A DNA stretch of 64,000 nt from Rhizobiales bacterium GAS188 (GCA_900104855.1 FNSS01000001.1:5518001-5582000), one strand, 5' to 3'; counted from the stretch's first letter, positions 33,586 through 43,205 are shown. The notes: generated from the letters alone by a model not told the origin. Program-made: numbers and translations.

Positions 33586-34687
33586 CTCACCGGTCGGCAA
33601 TTAAGGCGACAAATGGCTTGTACATTGGCGCATGGTTTGGTATCATGAGCCATGAAGCGAGACGGGCGCAGCTTTGATCACCGAACACTTGAGGCCATAC
33701 GGCTGATGGCGGTGGAGCGGGTGCGGGACGGAGAGCCGGCCTCTTCGGTTATCGCGTCTTACGGTTTCAGTCGCACGACGATCTACAAATGGGTTGCGGC
33801 CGCGGCGACACCGGGGATTGGCCTGAAAGCGCTGCTGTCTCGGCCGGCGAGTGGGCGGCCGCGCACTTTGTCCCCTCATCAGGAGCGGCAGGTTTATCGC
33901 TGGATCAATGGCCGCGACCCTCGCCAGTATGGACTGGATTTCGGCCTGTGGACGCGGTCGATAGTGGCCAGCCTGATCGAGCGCAAGTTTGACATTCGCC
34001 TTGGTGTGACCGCCGTGGGCGAATTGCTCGCCAAACTCGGGTTGACACCGCAAAAGCCGTTGCAGCGCGCCTACCAGCGCGATCCGGAAGCCATCGAGAG
34101 ATGGCAGCGCGAAACCTTTCCCGCCATTGCGCGGCAGGCGAAAGCGTCAGGGGGCGAGATCTATTTCTGGGATGAGTCCGGGTTTCGTGCGGACACTGTG
34201 CACGGCAAGACTTGGGGTGTGAAAGGGCAAACACCTGTTGTCGAGCGCCCCGGTCAACGGCAATCGATCAGTGCGGCATCGGCCGTGAATTCGAAAGGCG
34301 CTTTCTGGTATTGCACTTATCAAGGCGGCCTCAACGCGGAGCTGTTTGTTGATCTGCTGCGGCGAATGATGCGGCACCGCACGAAGCCGGTGCATCTGGT
34401 GGTAGACGGCCTCCCGGCGCACAAGACGACGCTGGCAAAAGCCTATGTTGCGTCGACCAATGGGCTGCTGACGCTACACTTCCTTCCCGGTTATGCGCCC
34501 GAGTTGAACCCTGATGAACTTGTCTGGAGCCATATGAAGCGCACCGGCGTTGCCAGGACACCACTGCGCAAAAGCGAAACACTACGAGGCAAAATCGAAA
34601 CCCAACTTGCAGCACTCAGGACAACGCCCGGGCTCATCCGATCATTCTTCAAGGCCCCAGCTGTCGCCTATATTACCGACTGGTGAG
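33586..34687 (+). mobile_element. IS630-family insertion sequence
   Basis: Ends CTCACCGGTCGGCAAT (33586 on) and the reverse complement CTCACCAGTCGGTAAT (from 34687 back) are imperfect terminal inverted repeats: 22 of the first 26 positions match, and both ends continue to AGGCGACA. TA dinucleotides lie directly outside (33584-33585 and 34688-34689), as expected for IS630/Tc1-mariner insertion. One transposase gene inside; the element looks complete. Confidence 0.85.
33652..34686 (+). CDS. IS630-family transposase
   Basis: 344 residues. Helix-turn-helix RDGEPASSVIASYGFSRTTIYKWV, then a winkled-helix linker (LKALLSRPASGRPRTLS), and a DDE_3 catalytic domain: IYFWDESGFRAD (first Asp), HLVVDGLPAHKT (second Asp) and FLPGYAPELNPDELVWSHMK (final Glu). 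All three acidic residues are present, so the enzyme may be active. ATG after TCATGAGCC; the stop overlaps the right terminal repeat. Confidence 0.93.
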   Translation: MKRDGRSFDHRTLEAIRLMAVERVRDGEPASSVIASYGFSRTTIYKWVAAAATPGIGLKALLSRPASGRPRTLSPHQERQVYRWINGRDPRQYGLDFGLWTRSIVASLIERKFDIRLGVTAVGELLAKLGLTPQKPLQRAYQRDPEAIERWQRETFPAIARQAKASGGEIYFWDESGFRADTVHGKTWGVKGQTPVVERPGQRQSISAASAVNSKGAFWYCTYQGGLNAELFVDLLRRMMRHRTKPVHLVVDGLPAHKTTLAKAYVASTNGLLTLHFLPGYAPELNPDELVWSHMKRTGVARTPLRKSETLRGKIETQLAALRTTPGLIRSFFKAPAVAYITDW

Positions 34688-34691
34688 TAAG

Positions 34692-35038
34692 ACCGGACAT
34701 TCGCCAGGCTGCTTCATCCCGGTCTGACCCGACCCAACGGAGGAAGGGTAACCGCCAGAAGGCAACCCGGACGTTCGTGCATAATCAAGTCTTTCGGAAC
34801 CGCACCGGGTGTTGCATCAGGCTCCCTGAACAGTCCGATAGGCTGCGCGCCCTGGCCAACGCGATTGTTGAGATCTCACCATCGCGGCGATGTCGACGAT
34901 TGCGGATGGGCGCACACGTCCGCGCTAATCCATGGTATGACGCGCAGCCCCCATGGACCCTGAGAGGATCATGATAACTTCGATCCTGTTAGTCATGTCA
35001 TATTTGTCAGGATATATGACGCATGCGGTTTTGAGTGT
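34692..35038. other. Intergenic gap after the IS630 element
   Basis: About 350 bases. A frame at 34777-34974 lacks a ribosome-binding site and domain resemblance. An AT-rich stretch near 34970-35035 (CATGATAACTTCGATCC, then GTCATGTCATATTTGTCAGG) may be a promoter remnant. No supported gene. Confidence 0.4.
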
Positions 35039-35776
35039 TCAGCGCAGATAATCATAGACGACCTTGCCGAGGCCGAGGGTCAAATCGGCGATGATGTGCG
35101 TAGCCGAGATCACCTCGAGCACCGGCAGCTCGGCGACCGGCGCCAAGGCGTGCGCATGAAGATCAAGCGCGCCAGGCCCGATCCAGGCACCTTTGAGCTC
35201 GATGTCCTCGAGACAATACTCGACCAGCTCGCAGATGCGCGCGCTACCATCGACATGGGGGATGATCTTGAGCAGGAAGTTGGGCGTGGCGAGGGAGGTC
35301 AGCACCGCCGTCGGATCAGCGACCTTGTGCTTGTAACCCATGGTGCCGGTTGCAACTCGGACGGGACCATAGTCGAGGGTACCCACCAGGGTGTCGATCT
35401 CGGCGCGAAGCGTGGGCTGCGCGAGCTTCTTCGGAAAGCCCCAGAGCTCGCGCCCGCCGGCGATCGGCGGCTCGTCGTTCAGAAACATGCAGTGGGTGTA
35501 GCCGCCCTTCTTGCCGCGGAAAGACACCGGGATCACCTGGCCGCTTTCGGTGTAATCACCGAACCCCGTCGAGTCCGGCATGCGGATGAATTCGTATTTG
35601 ACGATTGGTTCGTCCACTTGCAGGGGCTCCGGCACGAGCGCGCGCAATTTCTGGCCATCGGTCCGGTAGGCGATGATGAGATATTCGCGCTGGCGAAAGC
35701 GATAAGGCCCGGGCGGATAAGCGGGACTGGTGAGCGGCATGGAGAAGGCGCGCTCGCGCACCTGGGATTCCTTCAT
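35039..35776 (-). CDS. adc: Acetoacetate decarboxylase
   Basis: 245 residues. Motifs [80 protein letters not shown] and [16 protein letters not shown]. The lysine pair in GFPKKLA matches Lys115/116 of the clostridial enzyme, where Lys115 forms the Schiff base. Acetoacetate is converted to acetone and CO2. The ATG at 35776 follows CAAGGAGGCTCTC. Likely co-transcribed with the patatin gene 40 bases upstream; this pair often sits with 3-hydroxybutyrate dehydrogenase, absent here. Confidence 0.93.
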   Translation of the reverse strand: MKESQVRERAFSMPLTSPAYPPGPYRFRQREYLIIAYRTDGQKLRALVPEPLQVDEPIVKYEFIRMPDSTGFGDYTESGQVIPVSFRGKKGGYTHCMFLNDEPPIAGGRELWGFPKKLAQPTLRAEIDTLVGTLDYGPVRVATGTMGYKHKVADPTAVLTSLATPNFLLKIIPHVDGSARICELVEYCLEDIELKGAWIGPGALDLHAHALAPVAELPVLEVISATHIIADLTLGLGKVVYDYLR

Positions 35777-35815
35777 GAGAGCCTCCTTGATTGGGTGATA
35801 CACATTCGTCGGCCA

Positions 35816-37012
35816 CTATTCGCGGCCGTGCTCGGCGACATCGAACATGAAGACGCCGTCGAGGCTGCGCGGCCGTTCGAGCACTTGGGGATGCCTCAGC
35901 GTGCGGATAGTGTCGTGATAGCCCGCCCGCCAGTGATCCTCCATGCTTTGGCGCGAAAACTCGTAGTCTTTGGAGTCGCCTTCATACTCCTTCGATCGAT
36001 AAACGAGTTGGATGAGATTCCAGACCTTGGGCTGGGACGCAGGTCGCAAAATCTCGACTTCGGGACTCGCCGCCAATTCCTCCGGCAACTTCTCGATGAG
36101 TTTCGAGAGGGCATTGCGCAGAACCTGTATCTCCCGGAAGCGATCGGATTCGGCGCGGGTCCGGCTTGAATATTGGATTTCTTTCTGCCGCGTCGGTACT
36201 TGCGCCATATTACGCGGCAACTCGCCGACGGACGACCAGAGATCGACCTGAAATGCGAGCGTGTCGCGTTCCGGCTGGTTTTCGACCACCCAGCGCAGCG
36301 GCGTGTTCGAGATCAGGCCGCCGTCCCAGTAGTGCTCGCCGTCGATCTCGATCGCGGGAAATCCGGGCGGCAGCGCACCGCTCGCCATCACATGCTCCGG
36401 GCGGATTCGGTCCGTCGTAGAGTCGAAATAGACGAAGTTGCCGGTGCGCACATTGACGGCACCAACGCTCAAGCGCATGTCATCGCCGTTGATGCGGTCG
36501 AAATCGACGAGCCGCTCCAACGTCGTTCTGAGCGCGCGCGTGTCGTAATAACTCGTGGCCTCGATCGAGCCATGTGGCCATAGCCAAGGGGTCAGCGGGC
36601 GCGGCGCGAAGAAACCTGATGCGCCCAGCGACAAGGCCCGGCCCGCGCTCCACTGGTTGAGCAGGGTGCGCGCGGCGTCGCCCTTGAGCAGCGCCGTGAA
36701 ATCGGTGCCATATCCCAACGGCCCGGGCGAGGTGACGAGTTCCCAGAATTGTCGAAGCTTCTCGACGCGCTGGTCAGGCGGATTGCCGGCAATGATGGCG
36801 GCGTTGATGGCGCCGATTGAAATGCCGGCGGTCCAGTCGGGGTGGAGACCCGCCTCGACAAGGGCTTCATAGACGCCTCCTTGATAGGCGCCGAGCGCGC
36901 CGCCTCCTTGCAGCAAGAGAGCGATACATTCGAAGGGCGGGCGGCTAGCAAGCCGGTGAGATTTGGCCCGAGAACGGCCGTGGGCAATCAAGCTGTTTGT
37001 AGTCCCGTGCAT
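35816..37012 (-). CDS. Patatin-like phospholipase
   Basis: About 398 residues. Oxyanion-hole motif LQGGGALGAYQGGVYEAL, nucleophile GISIGAINAAI (Ser) and catalytic Asp in YWDGGLISNTP form the patatin Ser-Asp dyad. C-terminal extension from about 290 as in the DUF3734-bearing patatins of rhizobia. The ATG at 37012 has GGAGG five bases upstream; the frame opens earlier with GTG. May hydrolyse lipids or act on polyhydroxybutyrate granules, given acetoacetate decarboxylase next door; substrate is inference. Confidence 0.9.
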   Translation of the reverse strand: MHGTTNSLIAHGRSRAKSHRLASRPPFECIALLLQGGGALGAYQGGVYEALVEAGLHPDWTAGISIGAINAAIIAGNPPDQRVEKLRQFWELVTSPGPLGYGTDFTALLKGDAARTLLNQWSAGRALSLGASGFFAPRPLTPWLWPHGSIEATSYYDTRALRTTLERLVDFDRINGDDMRLSVGAVNVRTGNFVYFDSTTDRIRPEHVMASGALPPGFPAIEIDGEHYWDGGLISNTPLRWVVENQPERDTLAFQVDLWSSVGELPRNMAQVPTRQKEIQYSSRTRAESDRFREIQVLRNALSKLIEKLPEELAASPEVEILRPASQPKVWNLIQLVYRSKEYEGDSKDYEFSRQSMEDHWRAGYHDTIRTLRHPQVLERPRSLDGVFMFDVAEHGRE

Positions 37013-37086
37013 CATATCCTCCGTTTCGCGTGGGTCACTCACGCCGGTACATGCAGTACCGGGGTGCAGTCACACAGCCGCCGCAC

Positions 37087-37656
37087 CTAATTGTCGGAGC
37101 ACACCCGAGTGCGCCTATAGGCATGCAGCCGATAACTGTAAGTGTAGGTGTAAGAGCAGCTGCTGGAGCTGGAATTGCTGTAGACGTAGACGCCATAAGG
37201 CGCCCAGTGGCGATATCGCCAGCCATAGCCTGAGCGGCCGTAGCCATAGAGCGCCGTGCGGCTGTAGCCAGCGATCGCGGAACCGCCGTAGAAATTGCTC
37301 CGACCGCCAGGGAAGCCGGAACGACCGCCGAAACGAGAGAGACCAGCGGGGCCACCGTTACCAGGAGGACGAGCGAATCCGGCGCCCATGCGACCAGGAG
37401 GACCGCTGAGGCCAGGGGCACCACCGACCTCGGGCCGACCAGGAAAACCAGCGGCGCTAAGGCCCGGAGGAGCTCCGCCAGGAAAGCCAGGAGCACCACC
37501 GCCGGGGAGAGCGGGAGGAGCACCGCCAGGGAGGCCAGCAGGAGGGCCGGGAGGAGGGCCACCGGGGAATGGCTGGGCGAGCGCGGTTTTTGGTGCGACG
37601 ACTGCAGCGCCGAGCATCGCGCTCGTGGCGAGCGTCAACCGGGTTTTTCGCAACAT
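37087..37656 (-). CDS. Exported Pro/Gly-rich repeat protein
   Basis: 189 residues. Signal peptide (TRLTLATSAMLGAAVVAPKTALAQ), then imperfect PGGxPPG/LPGGAPP-type repeats to about residue 95, a Gly/Arg-rich part (RFGGRSGFPGGRSNFYGG), a Tyr-rich segment (YGYGRSGYGWRYRHWAPYGVYVY) and a Ser/Tyr/Cys end (SSSSSCSYTYTYSY). The ATG has AAGGAG upstream. Probably an extracellular or envelope structural protein. Lies 21 bases downstream of the RND pump gene. No family recognised. Confidence 0.75.
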   Translation of the reverse strand: MLRKTRLTLATSAMLGAAVVAPKTALAQPFPGGPPPGPPAGLPGGAPPALPGGGAPGFPGGAPPGLSAAGFPGRPEVGGAPGLSGPPGRMGAGFARPPGNGGPAGLSRFGGRSGFPGGRSNFYGGSAIAGYSRTALYGYGRSGYGWRYRHWAPYGVYVYSNSSSSSCSYTYTYSYRLHAYRRTRVCSDN

Positions 37657-37677
37657 CGTTTGTCTCCTTACAGTTGC

Positions 37678-40600
37678 TTAGAGTTGTGAAGTTGTTTCCA
37701 GCTGGGGCTGGCGGGCCTTGACGAGGCCGTCCGCAAGGTCCCCGAGGCGGATTGCGGGCTCGAGATTCGTGTTGTGGCCGGCGTCCTGCTCGGGGCGCTG
37801 GATCCGGAACCAGGTCACGTAGAGCGCTGGGAGGAAGACAAGAGTCAGCAGCGTCGCGACTGCCAGGCCCCCCATGATCGCGTAGGCCATCGGACCCCAG
37901 AAGATGGTCGGCGCGATCGGGATCATGCCGAGGATAGCCGCAGAAGCGGTCAGCAGGATCGGACGGAACCGGTGCGTGGTGGCCTCGATGACCGCATCCC
38001 AAGGATGCCGCCCCTGCGCCTTCTCTTTCTCGATCTGGTCGATCAGGATCACCGAATTGCGGGCGATCATGCCGGTGAGGGCGAGCACGCCAAGGATTGC
38101 TACGAAGCCGAGCGGCTTGTCCGAAAGGAGAAGGGCCGCGACGACTCCGATGACACCAAGAGGGGCCACGCTGAGCACCAGGAACAGACGGCTGAAGCCC
38201 TGGAGCTGGATCATCAGCACCGTGAGCATGAGGATGAGCATCAGCGGCAAGACGGCTTCGACCGACGCCTGCGCCTTGTTGCTGTCCTCGACGCTGCCGC
38301 CAACCTCGATACGGTATCCGCTCGGCAGGCTGGCATTCAGCGCCGTCATCTTCGGGGCCAGCGCCTGCACGACCGTGGCAGCCTGGATGCCCGGCGCGAC
38401 ATCGGCCTGCACGTTCACCATAGGCCGGCGGTCGCGACGCCAGACAATCGGGTATTCCTGGCCGTAGTCGACGGAGACGATCTGGGCCAACGGAACGGTC
38501 CGCCCGTTCGGCAGCGGCACCTGAAGCGTCCGGATCGTTGCGAGCGACATGCGCTCGTCGGCGGAGGCCCGGACCAACACATCGACGAGATAGATCCCGC
38601 TCCGCATCTGGGTGGCTGTGATGCCGGACACGACCGTGTTCAGCGACTGGGCCAGATCCTGAGAGCTCAGGCCGAGGAGGCGTGCCTGGTCCTGGTCGAC
38701 CCGGATCCTGACCGTGCGCGCCGGCTGCATCCAATTGTAGTTGACGTTCTGGGCATCGGGGGCGGACTGAATGACCTGAGCGACCTTGAACGCGATCGCT
38801 CGCACCTCATCCGGGTCCTGTCCACTCACCCGGTATTGGAGCGGCCATCCGACGGGCGGGCCGAGCTCGAGCGGATAGACCCGCCCGACGACGCCCGGGA
38901 ACTCGCTCGCCAGCGCCTGCTCCAGCTTCGCCTTCACGCGCTCGCGCTGCTGCAATCCCTTGGTGACGACCACGCCTTGCGCGAAAAAGTCGTTGGGCAG
39001 CTGAACGTTGAGGGGCAGGTAGAACCGGACCGCACCCTCCCCGACGTTGGTGCTCCAGTGATCGACGTCCTCATCGCCCGCCAGCAGCTTGTCGATTCGG
39101 GCCGAGACATCGCGGGTTGCATGGATCGAGGCATTTTCCGGCAGCTGCACATCGACGAGCAGCTCGGGCCGGTCCGAGGACGGGAAGAATTGCTGCGGAA
39201 CGAAGCGCATGCCGTACAGCGCCGCCCCAAACATGCCGAGCGTGACGAGGACCGTGATCCAGCGCGCCCGCATGCCCAGCACCAGGAAGCTGCGGAACGC
39301 GCGCATGATCGGGCCAGGCTCCCCCGAATGCGCCGCCTTGGGTTTCTTGAGGATCCAAACGCCAAGCAAGGGGGCAAAGAGGACCGCGACGACCCAGGAC
39401 GTCAGCAGCGCGATAGTGACGACGGCGAAAATCGAGAAGGTGTATTCTCCCGCGCCGCTATGCGCGAAGCCGATGGGGACGAATCCCGCGACAGTCACCA
39501 GCGTACCGGTGAGCATCGGAAAGGCGGTTGAGGCATAGGCGAAGGTGGCCGCGTGGTCCTTGTCGTCGCCGTGCTCCAGCCGCGTGACCATCGTCTCGAC
39601 CGTGATCATGGCGTCGTCGACCAGCAGGCCGAGTGCGATGATGAGGGCGCCCAGCGAGATCCGCTGAAGGTCGATGCCGGTGAGGCTCATCACAACGAAC
39701 ACCGCCGCAAGGACAAGCGGGATCGAGAGGGCGACCACTGCGCCGGCGCGCAGGCCGAGGCTGACCAGGCTCACCCCAAGAACGATGGCGACGGCTTCCC
39801 ACAAGGCCTCCATGAAGTCGTCCACCGCGTGCTCGACGGTCACGGGTTGATTGGCGACAAGCGTCGACTCGATCCCGACCGGCAGGCTCGCCGTGATATC
39901 CGCCATCGCCTGGGCGACGTTGTGCCCGAGCGCCAGGACGTCGCCGCCCTTGCGCATGGAAATGGCGAGCCCGATGGCCTCTCGTCCGTTGACGCGGAAC
40001 ATCGGCTGCGCCGGGTCGGCAGGGCCGCGCGTGACGCGGGCAATGTCGCCCATGCGGATGATCCGCCCGTTGGCGACGAAGTTGACGGCGAGTATGTCCT
40101 GCTCGGAGCGAAACGCGCCCGAGACACGGACCAGGATCTTCTCATCGCCTGTCTGCACAACGCCGGCGGGGGTGACGGAGTTCTGGGCCTGCAGCGCGTC
40201 AAGCAGCGCCGGGCGCTGGATCCCGAGGCCGGCCAACTGCTCGCTCGAGAACTCCACATAGACGCGCTCGTCCTGGGCCCCGAGAACGTCGATCTTCGAA
40301 ATGTCCGGCAGCTCGAGGAGCTGCTTGCGGACGTCATCGACGTAGTCCCGCAGCTCCCTATGGGTAAATCCGTCCGCGGTGAAGCCGTAGACGATGCCGA
40401 AGGTATCGCCGAACTCGTCGTTGAACCCGGGGCCGACTATTCCTTGCGGGAGCGTGTTGCGGATGTCGCCAATCTTCTTGCGGACCTGATACCAGATGTC
40501 CGCCACCTGAGCCGGCGGCGTCGAATCCTTCAGGTTGACGAAGATCGTGGCCTTGCCCGCGGTCGTGTAGCTCTTCAGATAATCGAGGTTCGGCGTCTCC

Positions 40601-40824
40601 TGGAGCTTGCGCTCGAGGCGGTCGGTGATCTGCTCGAGCGTGTCGCCGACTGTGGCGCCCGGCCATTCGACCTGCACCACCATGGTCTTGACGGTGAAAT
40701 CCGGATCCTCGCTCCGCCCGAGTCGGAAGTAGGACGCGATGCCTGCAACCGCGACGACGAGCATGAAATAGGCCACCATGGAACGGTGACGGATCGCCCA
40801 TTCTGAGAGGTTGAAATGCTTCAT
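37678..40824 (-). CDS. RND efflux transporter permease (AcrB/MexF-like, efflux RND)
   Basis: 1048 residues. N-terminal FNLSEWAIRHRSMVAYFMLVVAVAGIASYFRLGRSEDPDFTVKTM is typical of the alphaproteobacterial RND branch. Twelve helices with two large periplasmic parts. The helix-4 proton-relay region is LGLLVDDAMITVETMV (Asp-Asp), and the second half has ALTGMIARNSVILIDQIE. The ATG overlaps the upstream adaptor stop by four bases. Exports drugs or toxic compounds with the adaptor encoded at 40821-41894 and an outer-membrane channel not seen here. The longer frame to 41937 is a shadow of the adaptor. Confidence 0.93.
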   Translation of the reverse strand: MKHFNLSEWAIRHRSMVAYFMLVVAVAGIASYFRLGRSEDPDFTVKTMVVQVEWPGATVGDTLEQITDRLERKLQETPNLDYLKSYTTAGKATIFVNLKDSTPPAQVADIWYQVRKKIGDIRNTLPQGIVGPGFNDEFGDTFGIVYGFTADGFTHRELRDYVDDVRKQLLELPDISKIDVLGAQDERVYVEFSSEQLAGLGIQRPALLDALQAQNSVTPAGVVQTGDEKILVRVSGAFRSEQDILAVNFVANGRIIRMGDIARVTRGPADPAQPMFRVNGREAIGLAISMRKGGDVLALGHNVAQAMADITASLPVGIESTLVANQPVTVEHAVDDFMEALWEAVAIVLGVSLVSLGLRAGAVVALSIPLVLAAVFVVMSLTGIDLQRISLGALIIALGLLVDDAMITVETMVTRLEHGDDKDHAATFAYASTAFPMLTGTLVTVAGFVPIGFAHSGAGEYTFSIFAVVTIALLTSWVVAVLFAPLLGVWILKKPKAAHSGEPGPIMRAFRSFLVLGMRARWITVLVTLGMFGAALYGMRFVPQQFFPSSDRPELLVDVQLPENASIHATRDVSARIDKLLAGDEDVDHWSTNVGEGAVRFYLPLNVQLPNDFFAQGVVVTKGLQQRERVKAKLEQALASEFPGVVGRVYPLELGPPVGWPLQYRVSGQDPDEVRAIAFKVAQVIQSAPDAQNVNYNWMQPARTVRIRVDQDQARLLGLSSQDLAQSLNTVVSGITATQMRSGIYLVDVLVRASADERMSLATIRTLQVPLPNGRTVPLAQIVSVDYGQEYPIVWRRDRRPMVNVQADVAPGIQAATVVQALAPKMTALNASLPSGYRIEVGGSVEDSNKAQASVEAVLPLMLILMLTVLMIQLQGFSRLFLVLSVAPLGVIGVVAALLLSDKPLGFVAILGVLALTGMIARNSVILIDQIEKEKAQGRHPWDAVIEATTHRFRPILLTASAAILGMIPIAPTIFWGPMAYAIMGGLAVATLLTLVFLPALYVTWFRIQRPEQDAGHNTNLEPAIRLGDLADGLVKARQPQLETTSQL

Positions 40825-41894
40825 GACACGGCTCCCAGGACGCTGACCTTCTGGCCTGGGCGCAGTGTCTGCACCCCGGCGGTGACGACGAGCTCGCCCG
40901 TCTTCAGTCCTTGCGAAATCACGATGGAGGCGGGGTCGTAGCGCAGGACCTCCACGTTGCGCAGGGACACGGTCTGGCTCTGCGGATCGACCACCCAAAT
41001 GGCCGGGCGCCCATCTGCCTCGGTAAGCGCGCTCGCCGGGACCTCCATGCCGGGAGGTGCGGACAGCTTGATGCGGCCGGTGACAGTGGAGCCCAGTCGC
41101 ATGGCTCCCGGCGGGTTGATGATGCCGACCTTGCCCTGGAACGTCCGGGTCGTGGTGTCCGCCTGGGGCGAGACCTCGCGCACGCGGCCGGTAGCCCTCA
41201 CCTGCGGGTCGTTGGTAAGGGCGATCTCGACCAGTGGATCGCGCGGGCCTGTCCGGATGAGCTGCTCCGGCACGTCGAAAACGGCGTCGAGACCGCCTTG
41301 GCGTGCCACCCCCACAATCATCTGCCCGGCACGGACCACCTCGCCTGGTTCGGCGCCCTTCGAGGTAACGACGCCTGGGGCATCGGCGACCAAGGTCGTG
41401 TAGCTCTCCTCGTCCTGCGCGGTGCGCAACCGTGCCTTGTCGTTGTCGACCTGGGCCTCGGCCGTCTTGAGCGCCTGCTGGGCCGTGTCGAATTGCGCCT
41501 GGGACGCCCATCCCTCCTTCACGAGCTGCTGCTTCCGGGAAAAAGTGAGGCGCGCCTCGGCCAGTTGCGCCTCCGCGGCAGCGAGATTGGCTTGCGCCGA
41601 GCGCAGCGCGTTCTGCTCGTTCGGCGGGTCGAGCCGGGCTACGACCTGTCCCGCCTTGACCACATCGCCCACACTGACAGGTCGCTCGATCATGCGTCCG
41701 TCGAGGCGAAAGGCGAGACTGACCTGGTCCTTGGCTCGAACCTGGCCCGTCATGGAAACGGTCTCGCCTTCCGCGGGACGCCCGACGGTGACCGTCCGGA
41801 CGGGCCGGGCTTGCGTAGTCGGGGCTACTGGCTTGTCGCAGCCCGTGAGTGTCGCGGCGATCAGGGCGGCCGCTGCGATCCGAGACTTGAACAT
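40821..41894 (-). CDS. RND efflux periplasmic adaptor (membrane fusion lipoprotein)
   Basis: 357 residues from the ATG at 41894 (GGAAAGG upstream), with lipobox LTGC at residues 16-19, hence an inner-membrane lipoprotein. Adaptor order: beta-strand VRTVTVGRPAEGETVSMTGQV, lipoyl halves, alpha-hairpin NEQNALRSAQANLAAAEAQLAEARLTFSRKQQL, beta-barrel and membrane-proximal domain. Co-translated with the pump. Divergent from the TetR gene, sharing a dyad-rich promoter. Confidence 0.93.
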   Translation of the reverse strand: MFKSRIAAAALIAATLTGCDKPVAPTTQARPVRTVTVGRPAEGETVSMTGQVRAKDQVSLAFRLDGRMIERPVSVGDVVKAGQVVARLDPPNEQNALRSAQANLAAAEAQLAEARLTFSRKQQLVKEGWASQAQFDTAQQALKTAEAQVDNDKARLRTAQDEESYTTLVADAPGVVTSKGAEPGEVVRAGQMIVGVARQGGLDAVFDVPEQLIRTGPRDPLVEIALTNDPQVRATGRVREVSPQADTTTRTFQGKVGIINPPGAMRLGSTVTGRIKLSAPPGMEVPASALTEADGRPAIWVVDPQSQTVSLRNVEVLRYDPASIVISQGLKTGELVVTAGVQTLRPGQKVSVLGAVS

Positions 41895-42013
41895 TGGCGC
41901 TACCTTTCCAAGCGGCTGACGGAGCTTCTGCCTGCAAGAGCGAGCCGGATCGGCATGGCGTTGCCTCTCATGGCCCATGGCCTTGCGTTGCATTACATAG
42001 TGCAGTATATTGA

Positions 42014-42033
42014 ATTGCACCAGATAGTGCAAT
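42014..42033. promoter_or_regulatory. Candidate TetR operator
   Basis: ATTGCAC-N6-GTGCAAT, a perfect dyad that overlaps the TetR gene's ribosome-binding region (GGAG at 42035-42038) and lies between it and the adaptor gene. Further TAGTGCA half-sites lie at 41997-42004. Arrangement fits repression of both genes by the TetR protein. Confidence 0.7.
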
Positions 42034-42045
42034 AGGAGTTTTTGC

Positions 42046-42771
42046 ATGGCAGCTCACAAGGGTTCGAACCAGGCCATCCCGAAGGCCCAACGAGGCGGGT
42101 CGCGGGAGGCGATCGTCGAGGCTGCCCAGCGCCTGTTCCTGGAACGGGGTTTCGGGTCCGTCAGCATGGACGAGTTGGCGGAGGCCGCCGGCGTGGCCAG
42201 GCGGACGCTCTACAACCAGTTCGCAAGCAAGGAGGAGATCTTCCGGGAGATGCTTCTGAGAGTGTCGGGTCAGCTCGAGGACGCGGCCCCGCCCGGTATC
42301 GAAACCCAAGGTGATGTCGAGGACGTGCTACGTTTGATCGCGCGCATCATTCTGGATCTCCACAAGCACCCGGAATATCTCGGGTTCCTCCGCATGGTGG
42401 TGGCCGATTCACGCCAGTTTCCCTGGATCGCCGAGGAGTTCGCCGCCGTGATGGATCCGCAAACCGAGAGGTTTGCGCGCTATCTTGCCCATCTTACCGA
42501 GATGGGCATTCTGGACTGCCGCAATCCATTGCTGGCGGCGCACCAGTTCATGGGGGTCCTCAACGAGTTCTCTCTGTGGCCACTTATGATGGGTCGCAAG
42601 AGCCTAGGCGTCGCGGCCGAGGACGTTGTCGAAGAGACGGTCCGGATGTTCCTGCAGCACTACCGGCGCCCGCATCGAGAGGTGGTGACGACGGTGCAGA
42701 GTGCCTCCGGTGGCTCCTCTCGCCGTTCCGCACGAAGCAAGGCCACCTCAGGCTCGAGGATTACCAGATGA
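42046..42771 (+). CDS. TetR family transcriptional regulator
   Basis: 241 residues. Helix-turn-helix IVEAAQRLFLERGFGSVSMDELAEAAGVARRTLYNQFASKEEIF. The ligand domain includes LHKHPEYLGFLRMVVADSRQFPWIAEEF (TetR_C group seen with RND pumps). Basic Ser/Arg-rich tail (SSRRSARSKATSGSRITR), which is unusual. GGAG seven bases upstream of the ATG. Divergent from and probably represses the RND pair. The stop overlaps the next gene (ATGA). Confidence 0.92.
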   Translation: MAAHKGSNQAIPKAQRGGSREAIVEAAQRLFLERGFGSVSMDELAEAAGVARRTLYNQFASKEEIFREMLLRVSGQLEDAAPPGIETQGDVEDVLRLIARIILDLHKHPEYLGFLRMVVADSRQFPWIAEEFAAVMDPQTERFARYLAHLTEMGILDCRNPLLAAHQFMGVLNEFSLWPLMMGRKSLGVAAEDVVEETVRMFLQHYRRPHREVVTTVQSASGGSSRRSARSKATSGSRITR

Positions 42772-43205
42772 ATCCCGCGATACTTTCGGCCGTCTCGGCT
42801 CTTGCAGGTTCACTGCTTGGCGCGATCGCGGCGATCGCTACGGCGTGGTTGACGCAGTATTATCAGGATCGCACTCAGCGAAGGTCGGAGGATGTTGCGC
42901 GGCGCGAGCGCCTGTTCAGCGAATTCATCAGTTTGGCGTCCAAGCTTTTTGCGGATGCCCTCACTCACAACCTCTCGGACCCTTCGACGTTGGTGCCGCT
43001 CTACGCCGCTAAGGCGCAGATCTACATCTATGCGAGGAAGAAGGACACAATTGGTCACGCAGAGGAGGCCTTGAAGTCCATCGTGGATACCTACTACGAG
43101 CCAAACAAGGACTTCCGCAGCCGCGAATCTATCGAGAGCGTGCCACCCGATTTCTTGCAGGCCTTCACAATAGCCTGCCGGGAAGAGTTGAGGTCGCAAC
43201 GTTGA
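42768..43205 (+). CDS. Small membrane-anchored hypothetical protein
   Basis: 145 residues. One N-terminal helix (LSAVSALAGSLLGAIAAIATAWLTQYY), followed by a charged helix (QRRSEDVARRERLFSEF) and a mostly helical soluble part. Translationally coupled to the TetR gene by ATGA. Similar one-helix proteins are common in bacterial genomes and have no assigned role. Co-expression with the pump regulator is the only functional hint. Confidence 0.72.
   Translation: MNPAILSAVSALAGSLLGAIAAIATAWLTQYYQDRTQRRSEDVARRERLFSEFISLASKLFADALTHNLSDPSTLVPLYAAKAQIYIYARKKDTIGHAEEALKSIVDTYYEPNKDFRSRESIESVPPDFLQAFTIACREELRSQR

Noticed and set aside
34777-34974. Small plus-strand frame
   Set aside because: No ribosome-binding site or family resemblance; probably chance.
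40825-41937. Upstream extension of the RND pump frame
   Set aside because: It overlaps the adaptor gene in another frame; RND homology starts at 40824 with an ATGA overlap.
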